The position numbers and the translations under genes are program-made. A stretch of 64,000 nt of DNA from assembly GCF_013403915.1 (NCBI RefSeq), contig NZ_JABFDI010000001.1, positions 372,001-436,000 on the forward strand, given 5' to 3'. The notes beneath the pieces are model-generated. The model was not told the DNA's origin and made no database searches. It saw only the letters and a list, made by a program, of their open reading frames with translations. Positions 26,582 to 36,194 of this stretch are shown piece by piece; positions within the stretch are counted from its first letter, which is position 1; each line of letters opens with the position of its first letter. Source of the stretch: Winogradskyella pacifica. Its GTDB lineage: Bacteria; Bacteroidota; Bacteroidia; Flavobacteriales; Flavobacteriaceae.

Positions 26582-27529
26582 CTAATTATTATTTAACTCC
26601 TCTTGCGTCGGTTCCTCGTACGGAATCTCTCTTTTAGATAAAATACGTCTGTATCTTGCTGGATGAAGCTTAATATCTAAGAGTAATAATTGCAATTCTT
26701 TTGATGCATTTTCTAAGTTATCATATAGTGCATCGTCCTTTAAAAGTTTTCCTATTGAACCTTCACCTGCTTCTAGACCTGTAGCTAATTTATTAAGTTT
26801 TAAAACCATTTCATCAAGATTCTTAACGGTATTAGAAAGGTTAGCATCGTTTAGATCTTTAATTAAAATGGCGAGTTCTGCACTCGTTTTGTCAAAGTTA
26901 TCTAAAACGGAAGCAATTTTCTCATCGTTATCACTGATAAGTGAATTTGCTTTAAAAGCGACATTCTTAAAAGATTTTAGTGTAGCGTTTAGTTCGGCAA
27001 TTGTTTGTTTTAAACCATCATCGGACTCATCAACCACTAAGGCATTTAAATTGGTAAGTAAGGTATCTGAAGAACGAAGGGTTGTCCCTAAATCTTCACT
27101 AATACCTGAGAAATTCTTTTCTAAGGACGAAATCATTCCTGGTTTCACTTCCGATTTAATAAAGTCACCCGATTCAGCTGCGACCCCATCATTTGCTTCA
27201 ATAATAGATAAGGCGTTTCCCCCCATTAAACCATCTTGGTATAAGCGAACAATACTGTTTTTAGAAAATTTTAATTCTGGTGTTACAGAGAATGAAATTC
27301 GTGTTTTCCCGGAATCGAAATCGTATTTAATCTCTTCTATTTTCCCTACTTTATTACCTTTTATAGTTACGGGAGAGGACATGCTTAAGGCATTATAATC
27401 GAATTCCGTATAATAAGTGTTTGAGCTATCAAAAAGGTCTTCTCCTTTAAGATATGTAAATAGGTATATGCAAAAAGCGATACCAGCTAACACTAATATT
27501 GCTGTTTTTACTTCTCTTGAAACTTTCAA
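26582..27529 (-). CDS. MlaD/MCE-domain lipid transport protein
   Basis: 315 residues. N-terminal membrane anchor (about 9-24, AILVLAGIAFCIYLF), then an MCE domain at about 36-115 (YYTEFDYNALSMSSPVTIKGNKVGKIEEIKYD, DGLMGGNALSIIE), then a long helical region with heptad-like repeats (TLLTNLNALVVDESDDGLKQTIAELNATL), as in other MlaD/YebT-type needle or hexamer proteins. Known MCE proteins carry phospholipids between inner and outer membrane. No MlaE/MlaF partners are next to it. It sits between the cell-wall amidase (upstream) and the Fe-S proteins, all on one strand. Confidence 0.9.
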   Translation of the reverse strand: MKVSREVKTAILVLAGIAFCIYLFTYLKGEDLFDSSNTYYTEFDYNALSMSSPVTIKGNKVGKIEEIKYDFDSGKTRISFSVTPELKFSKNSIVRLYQDGLMGGNALSIIEANDGVAAESGDFIKSEVKPGMISSLEKNFSGISEDLGTTLRSSDTLLTNLNALVVDESDDGLKQTIAELNATLKSFKNVAFKANSLISDNDEKIASVLDNFDKTSAELAILIKDLNDANLSNTVKNLDEMVLKLNKLATGLEAGEGSIGKLLKDDALYDNLENASKELQLLLLDIKLHPARYRRILSKREIPYEEPTQEELNNN

Positions 27530-27585
27530 TGGGCGTTTTCTTTAGTTTGCTAACAAAATTAGGAATAAATATATTAATAATGTTT

Positions 27586-28701
27586 CTAATTAGAATCAGA
27601 TTTTAACGCATCTGCGACATCAATTTTTTTATCATCTTTATAAGCTACAATAAAAGCACCTGAATAACCCGCTAATTTAGCTTCGTTTTGAAGTTGTTTC
27701 ACTTTATTGTAATCGGAAGTTTTTCCACTGAAGTATTTATAAATCTGACCTGTTTTTTCACGTGAAATATCAGCGAGTCCCTTAAAATTATAAGATTTGG
27801 CTTCCAATTCTCTAGAACTCGCAGCAATCTGAACTTTGAATATCACGTCTTTAATAATTTTAGGCGTTTCTTCTATTTCTTTCATCGTTTCTGCTTCAAC
27901 ATGTAAAATATGGCTTCCAACGTTTTGATCGAGTTCTTTTTTATAATCAATTATCGCTGCTTTTATAGCACTCGCCATTTTTGATTGTCCGGCTTTAGTA
28001 TTAAGGTAATTACCTTCACTATTATTGGTTAAAAATCCAACCTCCACCAAAACACTTGGCATATAGGTATTTCTAATAACTAGTAAACTCGCTTGTTTTA
28101 ACCCTCTACTTTTTCGCTTGGCTTTATTTACAAAACTATCTTCAATTTTACGTGCTAAAACGATACTTTGCTCTACATAGACTTCTTGCTCTATACCAAT
28201 AGCTATGGTAGATTCTGGAGAACTAGGATCAAATCCCGCATAATTTTCTTCATGGTTTTCCTCTAAAAAGATCACTTCATTTTCACGTTTGGCTACATCA
28301 AAATTACGTCCTGTATTTTTCTCACCTAAAACAAATGTTTCCGTTCCACTAGCTTGTGAGCTGTGTGCATTACAATGAATGGACACAAATAAGTCTGCAT
28401 CTGCCCTGTTTGCAATATTGGCACGTTCGTGTAAAGCAATAAAAACATCAGTTTTACGTGTGTATATAACTTTGATATCAGGATTTTTCTCAAGCTCCTT
28501 ACCGACTTCGAGTGTGATTTTAAGCGCAATATTTTTTTCGCTATGTCCATTACCAACATTACCAGAATCTCCGCCTCCATGCCCTGCATCTAATACTACC
28601 ACAAACTTTTCTTCTTGGGCATGTAAAGTTGTATAAGATGTTAAAGTACTTATAAATAAAAGGATCGAAAATACTATTGTAGGTTTTAGTGTCGTTTGCA
28701 T
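27586..28701 (-). CDS. N-acetylmuramoyl-L-alanine amidase with SPOR-like tail
   Basis: 371 residues. Signal peptide at 1-28 (ending TTLHAQ). Amidase_3 domain at about 33-235, with zinc-ligand motifs LDAGHGGGDSGNVG (His), SEKNIAL (Glu), SIHCNAH (His) and the catalytic VLVEVGFLTN (Glu). The final 100 residues (VIFKVQIAASSRELE ... SGAFIVAYKD) look like a SPOR domain, which binds denuded glycan strands at the division septum. It cleaves the MurNAc-L-Ala bond in the periplasm for daughter-cell separation. It is divergent from lptD, with 161 bp between the two chosen starts. Confidence 0.93.
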   Translation of the reverse strand: MQTTLKPTIVFSILLFISTLTSYTTLHAQEEKFVVVLDAGHGGGDSGNVGNGHSEKNIALKITLEVGKELEKNPDIKVIYTRKTDVFIALHERANIANRADADLFVSIHCNAHSSQASGTETFVLGEKNTGRNFDVAKRENEVIFLEENHEENYAGFDPSSPESTIAIGIEQEVYVEQSIVLARKIEDSFVNKAKRKSRGLKQASLLVIRNTYMPSVLVEVGFLTNNSEGNYLNTKAGQSKMASAIKAAIIDYKKELDQNVGSHILHVEAETMKEIEETPKIIKDVIFKVQIAASSRELEAKSYNFKGLADISREKTGQIYKYFSGKTSDYNKVKQLQNEAKLAGYSGAFIVAYKDDKKIDVADALKSDSN

Positions 28702-28806
28702 ATTTGATTTAACGGTTTATAATCTCAGTTTATTACGTCGTGTCAATTAGTGAAACAGTATTTTTTTATTTCTAATTTTAATAAATTAATCACAAAAAAA
28801 TAGCTG

Positions 28807-28814
28807 TACTTTTG
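28807..28814 (+). promoter_or_regulatory. -7 promoter box of lptD
   Basis: TACTTTTG matches TANNTTTG exactly. It overlaps a TTG codon (28812) that would otherwise look like the lptD start. Transcription would begin near 28820, so translation must start further on, at TTG 28863. No clear -33 TTG is seen. Confidence 0.55.
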
Positions 28815-28862
28815 GCGTTTCAAAAACCGAGCCATACTTTTACAAAAATACATTTAAAAGCA

Positions 28863-31574
28863 TTGCATACAAAAAGCTTATACATACTTTTTTTCTTGAG
28901 TTTTACAGTGTTTATCAACACTTTTAGCTTCGCTCAAGAATTACCAAAAAAGACCGGAACTATTCCGATAGAGCAACGCAAGGATTCTGCCACTGTTGTA
29001 ATTGACTCCATTATTAAACCTCCTGTAAACATAAAGGAGGTTGATTCTACAAAAAAAGATTCTGTAAAACAAAAAGGATTACTAGAAGGTACTGTAAAAT
29101 ACAAAGCTTCGGATTATGTATCCTTAAGTCAGAAAAAGAAAAAAATCTATTTATATAACGAAGCTGAAGTACTCTACCAAGACATGGAAATTAAAGCTGG
29201 AGTTATTGTCATTGACTATAGCAAAAACCTAGTCTATGCAGGTCGTTTAAAGGATTCTACAGGCTACTCTCAGCGTCCTGTTTTTAAACAAGGAGACAAT
29301 GTTATTGAGCCCGATTCTATTGTCTTTAATACCGAAACTAAAAAAGCGTTAGTTTTTAATTCTAGAACTGAGCAACAAGGTTTTAAGGTGTATTCCCCAT
29401 TAACTAAAAAAGAAAACGATTCGGTTTATTTTATGCAAAACGGTCGCTTTACTACGGCTGAAAATGAAGAAGATCCAGAATACCAATTTGTAACGACCAA
29501 AATGAAAATGGTTCCTAATAAGAAGGTTATTGTAGGACCAACTTATATGGAAATATATGGTATTCCAACACCAATTGCGTTGCCTTTTGCGTTTTTCCCA
29601 ATGACAAAGAAACAAACCTCTGGTCTTATTTTCCCAACTTTCGGAGAAGATAGTAACAAGGGGTATAATTTACAAAATGGTGGCTACTATTTTGCCATTA
29701 GTGACTACTTAGATTTAGCACTTCTTGGTGATTATTACACAAATGGTAGTTATGGTTTTCGCGTAGAAAACAACTATGCCTTACGCTATAAATATAGAGG
29801 TAATGTGAGTTTTAGATATGAAAACTTATTAAATGAAGAGCGTGGGTTTCCAGACTTTACTCAAAGTACAGTATACAACCTTAGATGGTCGCATAGCCAA
29901 GATAGTAAGGCGAATCCCAATTCTCGTTTTTCAGCCTCTGTTAACTTAGGAAGTAGTTCTTATTACCAAGAATCTATTAACCAATTAAATCAGGCTAATT
30001 TTTTAAATAACACTTTAGCATCATCGGTGTCGTATTCCAAAACATTTGCGGGCGAACCGCAAGTCAATTTAAGTTTAACGGCAACTCATAATCAGAACAC
30101 AAATACTGGCGATATTAATTTAACCTTACCAACGATGCAAGCTTCTATGGGTAGAATTTATCCGTTTGCACCAAAAACAGGAACGAAAAAAGGAGCTATT
30201 CATAATATTAACTTCCAGATGACGTCTAGAGGGGAATATAACATTCAAACAAATGACTCTTTATTTGGTAAAAGTGAAATGTTTGATGATGCTATAACCG
30301 GAATGAAACATAGCATACCAATAACCACTAACTTTAAGGTCTTTGATTATTTTAGTGTGAGTGCCAATGCTAATTTTGAAGAAACTTGGACATTAAAAAC
30401 AATTAAACGTTTTTACGATTCGGCAAATGAAGATATTGTAACCATAAATCAAAATGGTTTTGATCGTTTCTTAACTTATAATGTTGGAGCAAGTGTTGGT
30501 ACAACTATATATGGTATGTATGATTTAGAAAACGAAGATAAAACTGCAAAAGTAAAAGCGATAAGACACGTTATAAGACCGTCGTTAAGTTACTCAATTA
30601 ATCCTGCATTTGATCAGTATTATGAAACCTACGACGTTGTTGATGCCGATGGTACTACTTCTGACCAGGTAGAATATACACGTTTTGAAAACTCGTTGTT
30701 CGGTAGTCCTGGTAATCGCTATTCTAGTAGTGTTGGTATGTCTATAGGTAACAACATAGAGGCAAAGATTCGTTCTAAGGATTCTACAAAAACCGAACCT
30801 GAAAAAATATTTTTATTAAACAACCTGAATTTTTCTACTGCTTATGATATCGCTGCAGATTCTTTAAATTGGAGTCCTGTGCGCGTGAGTGGTGGTACTC
30901 AAATTTTGAATAAAAAAATGAGTATAAACTTTGGTATGACATTAAACCCTTATGCGTTAGACAGCAATAATAACGTTGTAAATACTTTTAATGTAGACAA
31001 CGGAGGAAGTCTTTTTAGGTTAACATCTGCCAACGTTAATATGAGTTACACCTTGTCTAACGATAGTTTCTCTGGTGGTGAATCTGAAGAAAAACGAGCA
31101 TCAGCCCAAGAATCTGCACGATCTGGAGGACGGACAGACGACTTATTTGGCAGGTCTGAGGATTTTGCTGATAAACGACTCTCCGATCAAGATACAGATA
31201 AAGAAGAGCAGGAAAACAACGAATTCTACAACTACAAAATGCCTTGGAGTTTAAGACTAGCATATTCGGCAAACTATACAAACACAAGACGCGAAGATGC
31301 GATATCCTCGCATTCGTTAATGTTCTCTGGAGACGTAGATATATCTCCTAAATGGAGTCTTGGCGCATCTTCTGGGTACGATTTCCTTAATCAAGGATTT
31401 ACCTATACACAATTACGTTTTGAACGCGACTTATTAAGTTGGCGTATGAATTTTTCGTGGATACCATTTAGCGACCGAAGTTCTTGGAATTTCTTTATTG
31501 GTATAAAATCTAACTTACTTAAAGATTTAAAATACGATAAACGAAAACAACCAGACCAACAAGTTGGTAATTAA
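28863..31574 (+). CDS. lptD: LPS-assembly outer-membrane protein LptD
   Basis: 903 residues from TTG 28863, which gives a clean signal peptide (HTKSLYILFFLSFTVFINTFSFAQ). The frame is open to TTG 28812, but that codon lies inside the -7 box. An OstA/LptA-like beta-taco domain at about 75-250 (ASDYVSLSQKKKKIYLYNEAEVLYQDMEIKAG, RPVFKQGDNVI, FNTETKKALVF) is followed by PTPIALPFAFFPMTKKQTSGLIFPTFGE and a long beta-barrel ending SWRMNFSWIPFSDRSSWNFFIGIKS. An acidic/Gln loop at about 750-800 (DKEEQENNEF) interrupts the barrel. It inserts LPS into the outer leaflet. It is divergent from the amidase gene. Confidence 0.93.
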   Translation: MHTKSLYILFFLSFTVFINTFSFAQELPKKTGTIPIEQRKDSATVVIDSIIKPPVNIKEVDSTKKDSVKQKGLLEGTVKYKASDYVSLSQKKKKIYLYNEAEVLYQDMEIKAGVIVIDYSKNLVYAGRLKDSTGYSQRPVFKQGDNVIEPDSIVFNTETKKALVFNSRTEQQGFKVYSPLTKKENDSVYFMQNGRFTTAENEEDPEYQFVTTKMKMVPNKKVIVGPTYMEIYGIPTPIALPFAFFPMTKKQTSGLIFPTFGEDSNKGYNLQNGGYYFAISDYLDLALLGDYYTNGSYGFRVENNYALRYKYRGNVSFRYENLLNEERGFPDFTQSTVYNLRWSHSQDSKANPNSRFSASVNLGSSSYYQESINQLNQANFLNNTLASSVSYSKTFAGEPQVNLSLTATHNQNTNTGDINLTLPTMQASMGRIYPFAPKTGTKKGAIHNINFQMTSRGEYNIQTNDSLFGKSEMFDDAITGMKHSIPITTNFKVFDYFSVSANANFEETWTLKTIKRFYDSANEDIVTINQNGFDRFLTYNVGASVGTTIYGMYDLENEDKTAKVKAIRHVIRPSLSYSINPAFDQYYETYDVVDADGTTSDQVEYTRFENSLFGSPGNRYSSSVGMSIGNNIEAKIRSKDSTKTEPEKIFLLNNLNFSTAYDIAADSLNWSPVRVSGGTQILNKKMSINFGMTLNPYALDSNNNVVNTFNVDNGGSLFRLTSANVNMSYTLSNDSFSGGESEEKRASAQESARSGGRTDDLFGRSEDFADKRLSDQDTDKEEQENNEFYNYKMPWSLRLAYSANYTNTRREDAISSHSLMFSGDVDISPKWSLGASSGYDFLNQGFTYTQLRFERDLLSWRMNFSWIPFSDRSSWNFFIGIKSNLLKDLKYDKRKQPDQQVGN

Positions 31575-31684
31575 AACGGGCTGTATACTTTAAGTTTTAT
31601 CTTATAAATAGAACTAATAACACTTATAATTTTTTCTCATCTTAGTAAGTTCGGCATGTCTCCAAGACTGGTTTATTCAACTTG

Positions 31685-31712
31685 TTGAAATGAAATTGTA
31701 TTACTAAATTTG
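31685..31712 (+). promoter_or_regulatory. Bacteroidota promoter of the ridA gene
   Basis: TTG at 31685-31687, a 17-bp gap and TAAATTTG (31705-31712), an exact TANNTTTG match. It lies 47 bp before the ATG at 31760. Confidence 0.6.
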
Positions 31713-31759
31713 TAACAATACTAACCATTAATAAAAAGCCCATTTCGTTGGGAATTGTT

Positions 31760-32140
31760 ATGAAAAAAATAATAAACACCACAAAAGCACCAGCACCAAT
31801 AGGTCCATACAATCAAGCCGTTTTATCAGGAAACACATTATACACTTCAGGACAAATAGCGTTGCATCCTGAAACGATGGAATTAGTTATAGATGATATT
31901 AAAACCGAAACCAAACAAGTAATGGAAAACATGAAAGCGGTTTTAGAAGCTGCTAACATGACATTTGAAAACGTTATTAAGTCTTCTATATTTATTAGTG
32001 ACATGAATAACTTTAAGCAAATCAACGAGGTTTACGGTAAATATTTTAACGAAGCGACTGCTCCAGCTAGAGAAACCGTTGAAGTCGCTAACTTACCTAA
32101 GTTTGTAAATGTTGAAATTAGTATGATAGCTGTAAAGTAA
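31760..32140 (+). CDS. ridA: RidA family enamine/imine deaminase
   Basis: 126 residues from ATG 31760; an in-frame TTG four codons earlier is less likely. It shows the whole RidA pattern: MKKIINTTKAPAPIGPYNQAV, TLYTSGQIALHP, ENMKAVLEAANMTFENVIKSSIFISDMNNF, INEVYGKYF, and the catalytic-Arg segment APARETVEVANLPKFVNVEISMIAV. It hydrolyses reactive 2-aminoacrylate and other enamines made by PLP enzymes. It is cytosolic and probably trimeric, as known for the family. It has its own promoter. Confidence 0.95.
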   Translation: MKKIINTTKAPAPIGPYNQAVLSGNTLYTSGQIALHPETMELVIDDIKTETKQVMENMKAVLEAANMTFENVIKSSIFISDMNNFKQINEVYGKYFNEATAPARETVEVANLPKFVNVEISMIAVK

Positions 32141-32296
32141 TACTGTAGTTTTAGAACTAGTAAAGAGCTTATTTTTGTTCCTGTAAATTACCTCTACTCT
32201 ACACTAATAAAATATTTAAATTATTAAAAACTAAATGTTTAACGATAATAATTCATTAACTTTAATCAAATAATTAGATATTAAATTTTTATCAAA

Positions 32297-33385
32297 ATGA
32301 TTGAAATCATAACTGATAAGAAAGAATGGAGTGCACAGCTCGCTATGGTTGAGCATGCAGACTTTTACCATACCTATGATTATCACCATCTTTCTAAAAA
32401 TGATGAAGAGTCACCTGTACTTATTAAATATACAGATGGACTAACAGCATTGGTTTTACCTCTTCTCGTGCGACATATTGAAAATTCCATATATAAAGAC
32501 GCCACGTCTGTTTATGGGTATGTCGGTATTTTAAAAATACATATTGAAGCAAAATTCAACAAAGCAGATTTTCATAAAGAGCTAAACGACTACTTTTTCA
32601 AAAATAATATTATAGCCGTATTTTCAAGACTCCATCCTTATTTAGAAGAGTCTGAATCAATTCTTGATGGTTTAGGTAAAATTACACCTCTTGGCAAAGT
32701 GGTTAATATCGACTTAACAGAACCTATTGACCTCCAAAGAGCAAAATATAATAGAAGACTAAAAACGTATTTAAACAAATCGCGCAGGTCTTGCTCTGTA
32801 TTTGAAGGCAATATTGAAGAACATCTAGAAACCTTCATGCAGCTCTATGCAAACACTATGGAACGTATTGATGCAGATGAAAGTTACTTCTTTGATACCG
32901 ATTACTATTACAAACTTTTAACGAGTAAAGACATTAATTCTAAATTAATGCTTTGTAGACATAACAAAACACAAAAAATTATTGCAGGTGCCATATTTTT
33001 AAAAACAGGTCGTATTGTACAATATCATTTATCGGGAGTTAATGAAGATTATTTGGAACTTCAACCCATCAAATTAATTATTGATGAAATGCGCATTCAA
33101 GCAACCAATAAAGGTTACAAGTATTTTAATTTAGGTGGAGGAAAAGGAAGTAAAGAAGATTCCCTTTTTAATTTTAAAAAACGATTTTCAAAAAACTTTA
33201 AAGAATTTAAAATATGGCAGCATATTGTAGATAAAAGGGCTTATAAAACTCTAAGTGAAAATCACTTAGGAACTCAGGTCGAAAGCGATGACATTCATCG
33301 TGGTTATTTTCCTGCATACCGATCACCATTACAAATTATTTCTTCGTTTTTATTTGTAATTGAAGGCATCTGTCTTCAAATTTAA
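32297..33385 (+). CDS. FemAB/GNAT-like acyltransferase
   Basis: 362 residues with the duplicated GNAT fold of FemAB-type and BioF2-like (Acetyltransf_6) proteins: an N-terminal half with FYHTYDYHHLSK and YGYVGIL, and a C-terminal half with KYNRRLKTYLNKSRRSCSVFEG, MQLYANTMERIDADESYFF, KIIAGAIFLKTGRIVQYHLSGVNEDYLELQPIKLIIDEM and YFNLGGGKGSKEDSLFNFKKRF. Relatives attach amino acids to peptidoglycan or acyl groups to surface polysaccharide sugars; the acceptor is unknown here. It is a lone gene with AT-rich flanks and no neighbouring glycan cluster. Confidence 0.8.
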   Translation: MIEIITDKKEWSAQLAMVEHADFYHTYDYHHLSKNDEESPVLIKYTDGLTALVLPLLVRHIENSIYKDATSVYGYVGILKIHIEAKFNKADFHKELNDYFFKNNIIAVFSRLHPYLEESESILDGLGKITPLGKVVNIDLTEPIDLQRAKYNRRLKTYLNKSRRSCSVFEGNIEEHLETFMQLYANTMERIDADESYFFDTDYYYKLLTSKDINSKLMLCRHNKTQKIIAGAIFLKTGRIVQYHLSGVNEDYLELQPIKLIIDEMRIQATNKGYKYFNLGGGKGSKEDSLFNFKKRFSKNFKEFKIWQHIVDKRAYKTLSENHLGTQVESDDIHRGYFPAYRSPLQIISSFLFVIEGICLQI

Positions 33386-33449
33386 AAGAGGGTTTATGTT
33401 TTTACTATTCATATTTAATTTCCCCTTCTTCATTTAAAATAGGTTTAAA

Positions 33450-33755
33450 TCACTTTATATAATGAATCACATGCTTTCTTATTGTATACATTAAATAGAT
33501 ACCTAAAGTGAGAACTGAAGTGTATATCAGTAAAAATATTAAAACAAACGTATAATCCTCATTTACAAAAACCGAACCCAATTCATTAAACGAACGAAAG
33601 ATGGCAACCACAAACCATGGTATCCCTGACAGAAAGAAGCGACCATCAAACTTCCAAATATTAATGGTAACATAAATTGAAAGTAAAAGAGAAATCAAAG
33701 TCACAATATTAAACTGCACTAACAAATCAAAGATTGCGATTAATTCAAAAAGCAA
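33450..33755 (-). CDS. Hypothetical three- to four-span membrane protein, start uncertain
   Basis: 101 residues from TTG 33755. Membrane segments LISLLLSIYVTINIW, LSGIPWFVVAIFRSF and FVLIFLLIYTSVLTLGIYLMY. The frame stays open upstream to a TAA at 33845-33843, and that extension reads like genuine membrane protein (YILWEKFKKSHLLLSIIWGFYLL) but has no ATG, GTG or TTG. So either the start uses an unusual codon or the 5' end was lost, leaving a remnant. No family is recognised. It is convergent with the FemAB-like gene. Confidence 0.4.
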   Translation of the reverse strand: MLFELIAIFDLLVQFNIVTLISLLLSIYVTINIWKFDGRFFLSGIPWFVVAIFRSFNELGSVFVNEDYTFVLIFLLIYTSVLTLGIYLMYTIRKHVIHYIK

Positions 33756-34073
33756 ATAGAATCCCCAAATTATAGACAGCAGTAAATGACTCTTTTTAAA
33801 TTTTTCCCATAAAATATAAGAAGGTCTAGTTGCTAAAAAACGTTAAAGGTTTTCGTCATCCGTTCTTTCTTTGTAGTTGTTATAGATTACAGTTTTTGAA
33901 GCCCCTTGACTTATTTTATTAACTATCTATCTTTTTATATCATAAACAGATTTTAGCTAGGTTTATTTAATTTTGAAGCGAATTCTTCAATAATACTATA
34001 ACAAATTTAACTTTTATCGTCATTTTCATTCTATAAAGAAGCTTTATTTTTACACTTAAATCCTATCATAAAA
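33756..34073. other. 318-bp intergenic region
   Basis: This contains the start-less extension of the membrane ORF (down to 33845) and AT-rich DNA upstream of the TIGR02757 gene. A near-match -7 box TATTTTTA is present around 34045. No RNA gene or strong hairpin is seen. Confidence 0.5.
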
Positions 34074-34844
34074 TTGAAACTTAAAACATCAGAACTTAAA
34101 GATTTCTTAGACGAAAAAGTGATGCTTTACAACCATCCTAAGTTTATTGAGAGTGACCCAATTCAAATTCCACATCAATTCTCAAAAAAAGAAGATATTG
34201 AAATTGCTGCCTTTTTATCAGCAACCATTGCTTGGGGTAATAGAAAGAGCATCATTAAAAACGCAAATATGATGATGGAGTTACTAGACCACTCCCCTTT
34301 TGAGTTCATTACACAACATGAAGAAACCGATTTAGAACGTTTAGAGCCTTTTGTGCATCGTACTTTTAATGGTAATGATTTTATGCAGTTTATAAAAAGC
34401 TTGAAATACATTTACCAAACACACCATGGTTTAGAAGCTGTGTTTTCATCGCATTCTGATAAAGGTTCACTCCAAAATAGTATTCATCACTTCAAAAAAG
34501 TATTCTTCGAAATTCCACATTTAGAGCGCACACAAAAACATGTTAGTGATCCTCTTAAAAATTCTGCAGCAAAAAGAATTAACATGTTTTTACGGTGGAT
34601 GGTAAGAAATGACAATACCGGAGTAGATTTTGGGATTTGGCAATCATTATCTCCATCGCAATTAAGCTGTCCTTTAGATGTTCATTCTGGTAATGTGGCT
34701 CGGAAATTAGGCTTATTGAAACGAAAACAAAATGATGGTAAAGCCTTAGCCGAACTAGATAAAGCATTACGAAAATTAGATGCTAACGACCCTGTAAAAT
34801 ATGATTTTGCATTATTTGGACTCGGAGTTTTTGAAGGTTTTTAG
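34074..34844 (+). CDS. TIGR02757 (DUF2400) family protein
   Basis: 256 residues from TTG 34074. The family hallmarks run along the whole length: ELKDFLDEKVMLYNHPKFIESDPIQIPHQFSKKEDIEIAAFLSATIAWGNRKSII, FEFITQHEE, SAAKRINMFLRWMVRNDNTGVDFGIW, SQLSCPLDVHSGNVARKLGLLKRKQND and DPVKYDFALFGLGVFE. The family is universal in Bacteroidota. The helical fold and the late LDVHSGNVARKLG segment recall HhH base-excision glycosylases, but the biochemical role is not established. It is monocistronic. Confidence 0.88.
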   Translation: MKLKTSELKDFLDEKVMLYNHPKFIESDPIQIPHQFSKKEDIEIAAFLSATIAWGNRKSIIKNANMMMELLDHSPFEFITQHEETDLERLEPFVHRTFNGNDFMQFIKSLKYIYQTHHGLEAVFSSHSDKGSLQNSIHHFKKVFFEIPHLERTQKHVSDPLKNSAAKRINMFLRWMVRNDNTGVDFGIWQSLSPSQLSCPLDVHSGNVARKLGLLKRKQNDGKALAELDKALRKLDANDPVKYDFALFGLGVFEGF

Positions 34845-35002
34845 CGTTTTGTTCAAAATATTACACAAAAGCTAATTGTTGTTTTATGAGTACATACAGT
34901 ATTAGTATACAGTCAGTTTTACTAATTCTTCTGCTATAAACAATTGTTAATAAAACATTGTAAGACAAACATAATTACAAACTTCCTTTTTCAAAGAACT
35001 TG

Positions 35003-35010
35003 TATTTTTG
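35003..35010 (+). promoter_or_regulatory. -7 promoter box of guaC
   Basis: TATTTTTG, an exact TANNTTTG match, 24 bp before the ATG at 35035. It overlaps a TTG (35008) that is therefore not the start. The short leader contains a GGGTATT ... AATACTCCC imperfect inverted repeat. Confidence 0.5.
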
Positions 35011-35034
35011 GGTATTACCAAATACTCCCCAAAG

Positions 35035-36075
35035 ATGCATATAGAACACGATATAAAATTAGGCTTTAAAGATGTCATGATTCGTCCAAAACGCTCTACA
35101 CTAAAAAGTAGATCTGAAGTCTCGTTAGAACGTAATTTCACTTTTTTGAATAGCACATCTACATGGACCGGTATTCCTATAATGGCTGCCAATATGGATA
35201 CTGTTGGTACTTTTGAAATGGCTTTAGCTTTAAAAGAGCAAAAATTATTTACGGCAATACATAAGCATTATTCTTCAGAACAATGGGATACATTTTTGAA
35301 TACAGCACCAAAAGACATTGTAAATTACATTGCCATTAGTACCGGAATAGGAACTCAGGATGCTGAAAATCTAAAAACCGTTTTTAAAAGTCACCCAGAA
35401 TTAAAATTTATATGCATTGATGTTGCCAATGGTTACTCAGAACATTTTGTAAACTTTTTACAACAAACACGACAACTATATCCAGACAAAGTAATTATCG
35501 CAGGTAATGTCGTTACAGGAGAAATGGTAGAACAATTATTGCTCTCTGGTGCAGATATTGTAAAAGTCGGTATTGGTCCAGGTAGTGTATGTACAACGCG
35601 CGTTAAGACCGGAGTTGGTTATCCGCAATTATCTGCCATAATAGAATGTGCAGATGCGGCTCATGGCTTAGGAGGACAAATTATTAGCGATGGTGGCTGC
35701 GCAACTCCTGGTGATGTTGCTAAAGCTTTTGGTGCAGGAGCTGATTTTGTAATGCTTGGTGGTATGTTTGCTGGTCATACAGAAAGTGGTGGTGAACTTA
35801 TAACGCGAAACGGCAAACAGTTTAAACAATTTTACGGCATGAGTTCTGCGACTGCTATGGATAAATATGTTGGCGGAGTTGCAGAGTATAGAGCTAGCGA
35901 AGGCAAAACAGTAGAAGTCCTATACAAAGGTGATGTTAAAGACACTTTACAAGATATTTTAGGAGGTATACGCAGCACGTGTACTTATGTTGGAGCACGA
36001 CGTTTAAAAGAGTTAACAAAACGCACAACCTTTATAAGAGTTGCTGAGCAAGAAAATCAGGTTTATAACAGTTAA
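35035..36075 (+). CDS. guaC: GMP reductase
   Basis: 346 residues, the length of the GuaC/GMPR type. It is NADPH-dependent and deaminates GMP to IMP in purine salvage, in the cytosol. Visible motifs: [29 protein letters not shown] at the N-terminus, [11 protein letters not shown], and the catalytic loop [21 protein letters not shown] with Cys186 (the position of the catalytic Cys in human GMPR). [36 protein letters not shown] is the phosphate-binding region, then [10 protein letters not shown]. It lacks CBS domains, which separates it from IMP dehydrogenase. The ATG at 35035 is preferred over TTG 35008, which lies in the promoter box. Confidence 0.96.
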   Translation: MHIEHDIKLGFKDVMIRPKRSTLKSRSEVSLERNFTFLNSTSTWTGIPIMAANMDTVGTFEMALALKEQKLFTAIHKHYSSEQWDTFLNTAPKDIVNYIAISTGIGTQDAENLKTVFKSHPELKFICIDVANGYSEHFVNFLQQTRQLYPDKVIIAGNVVTGEMVEQLLLSGADIVKVGIGPGSVCTTRVKTGVGYPQLSAIIECADAAHGLGGQIISDGGCATPGDVAKAFGAGADFVMLGGMFAGHTESGGELITRNGKQFKQFYGMSSATAMDKYVGGVAEYRASEGKTVEVLYKGDVKDTLQDILGGIRSTCTYVGARRLKELTKRTTFIRVAEQENQVYNS

Positions 36076-36194
36076 AGTCTTTGAGCTTTAATTAACATTT
36101 GTAAATATTAACTTAAGAGTAGGTCCGCTTGAAAGGTTCTAAATTCAGTTTTCGTTTTAGTATCTTTAAGCTTATTAAAATAAATCCAATCCAT

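Noticed and set aside
34074-34844. TIGR02757 gene as a DNA glycosylase
   Set aside because: Only a faint resemblance to HhH-GPD proteins; no HhH motif with catalytic Lys or Asp can be pointed out, so the function was left open.
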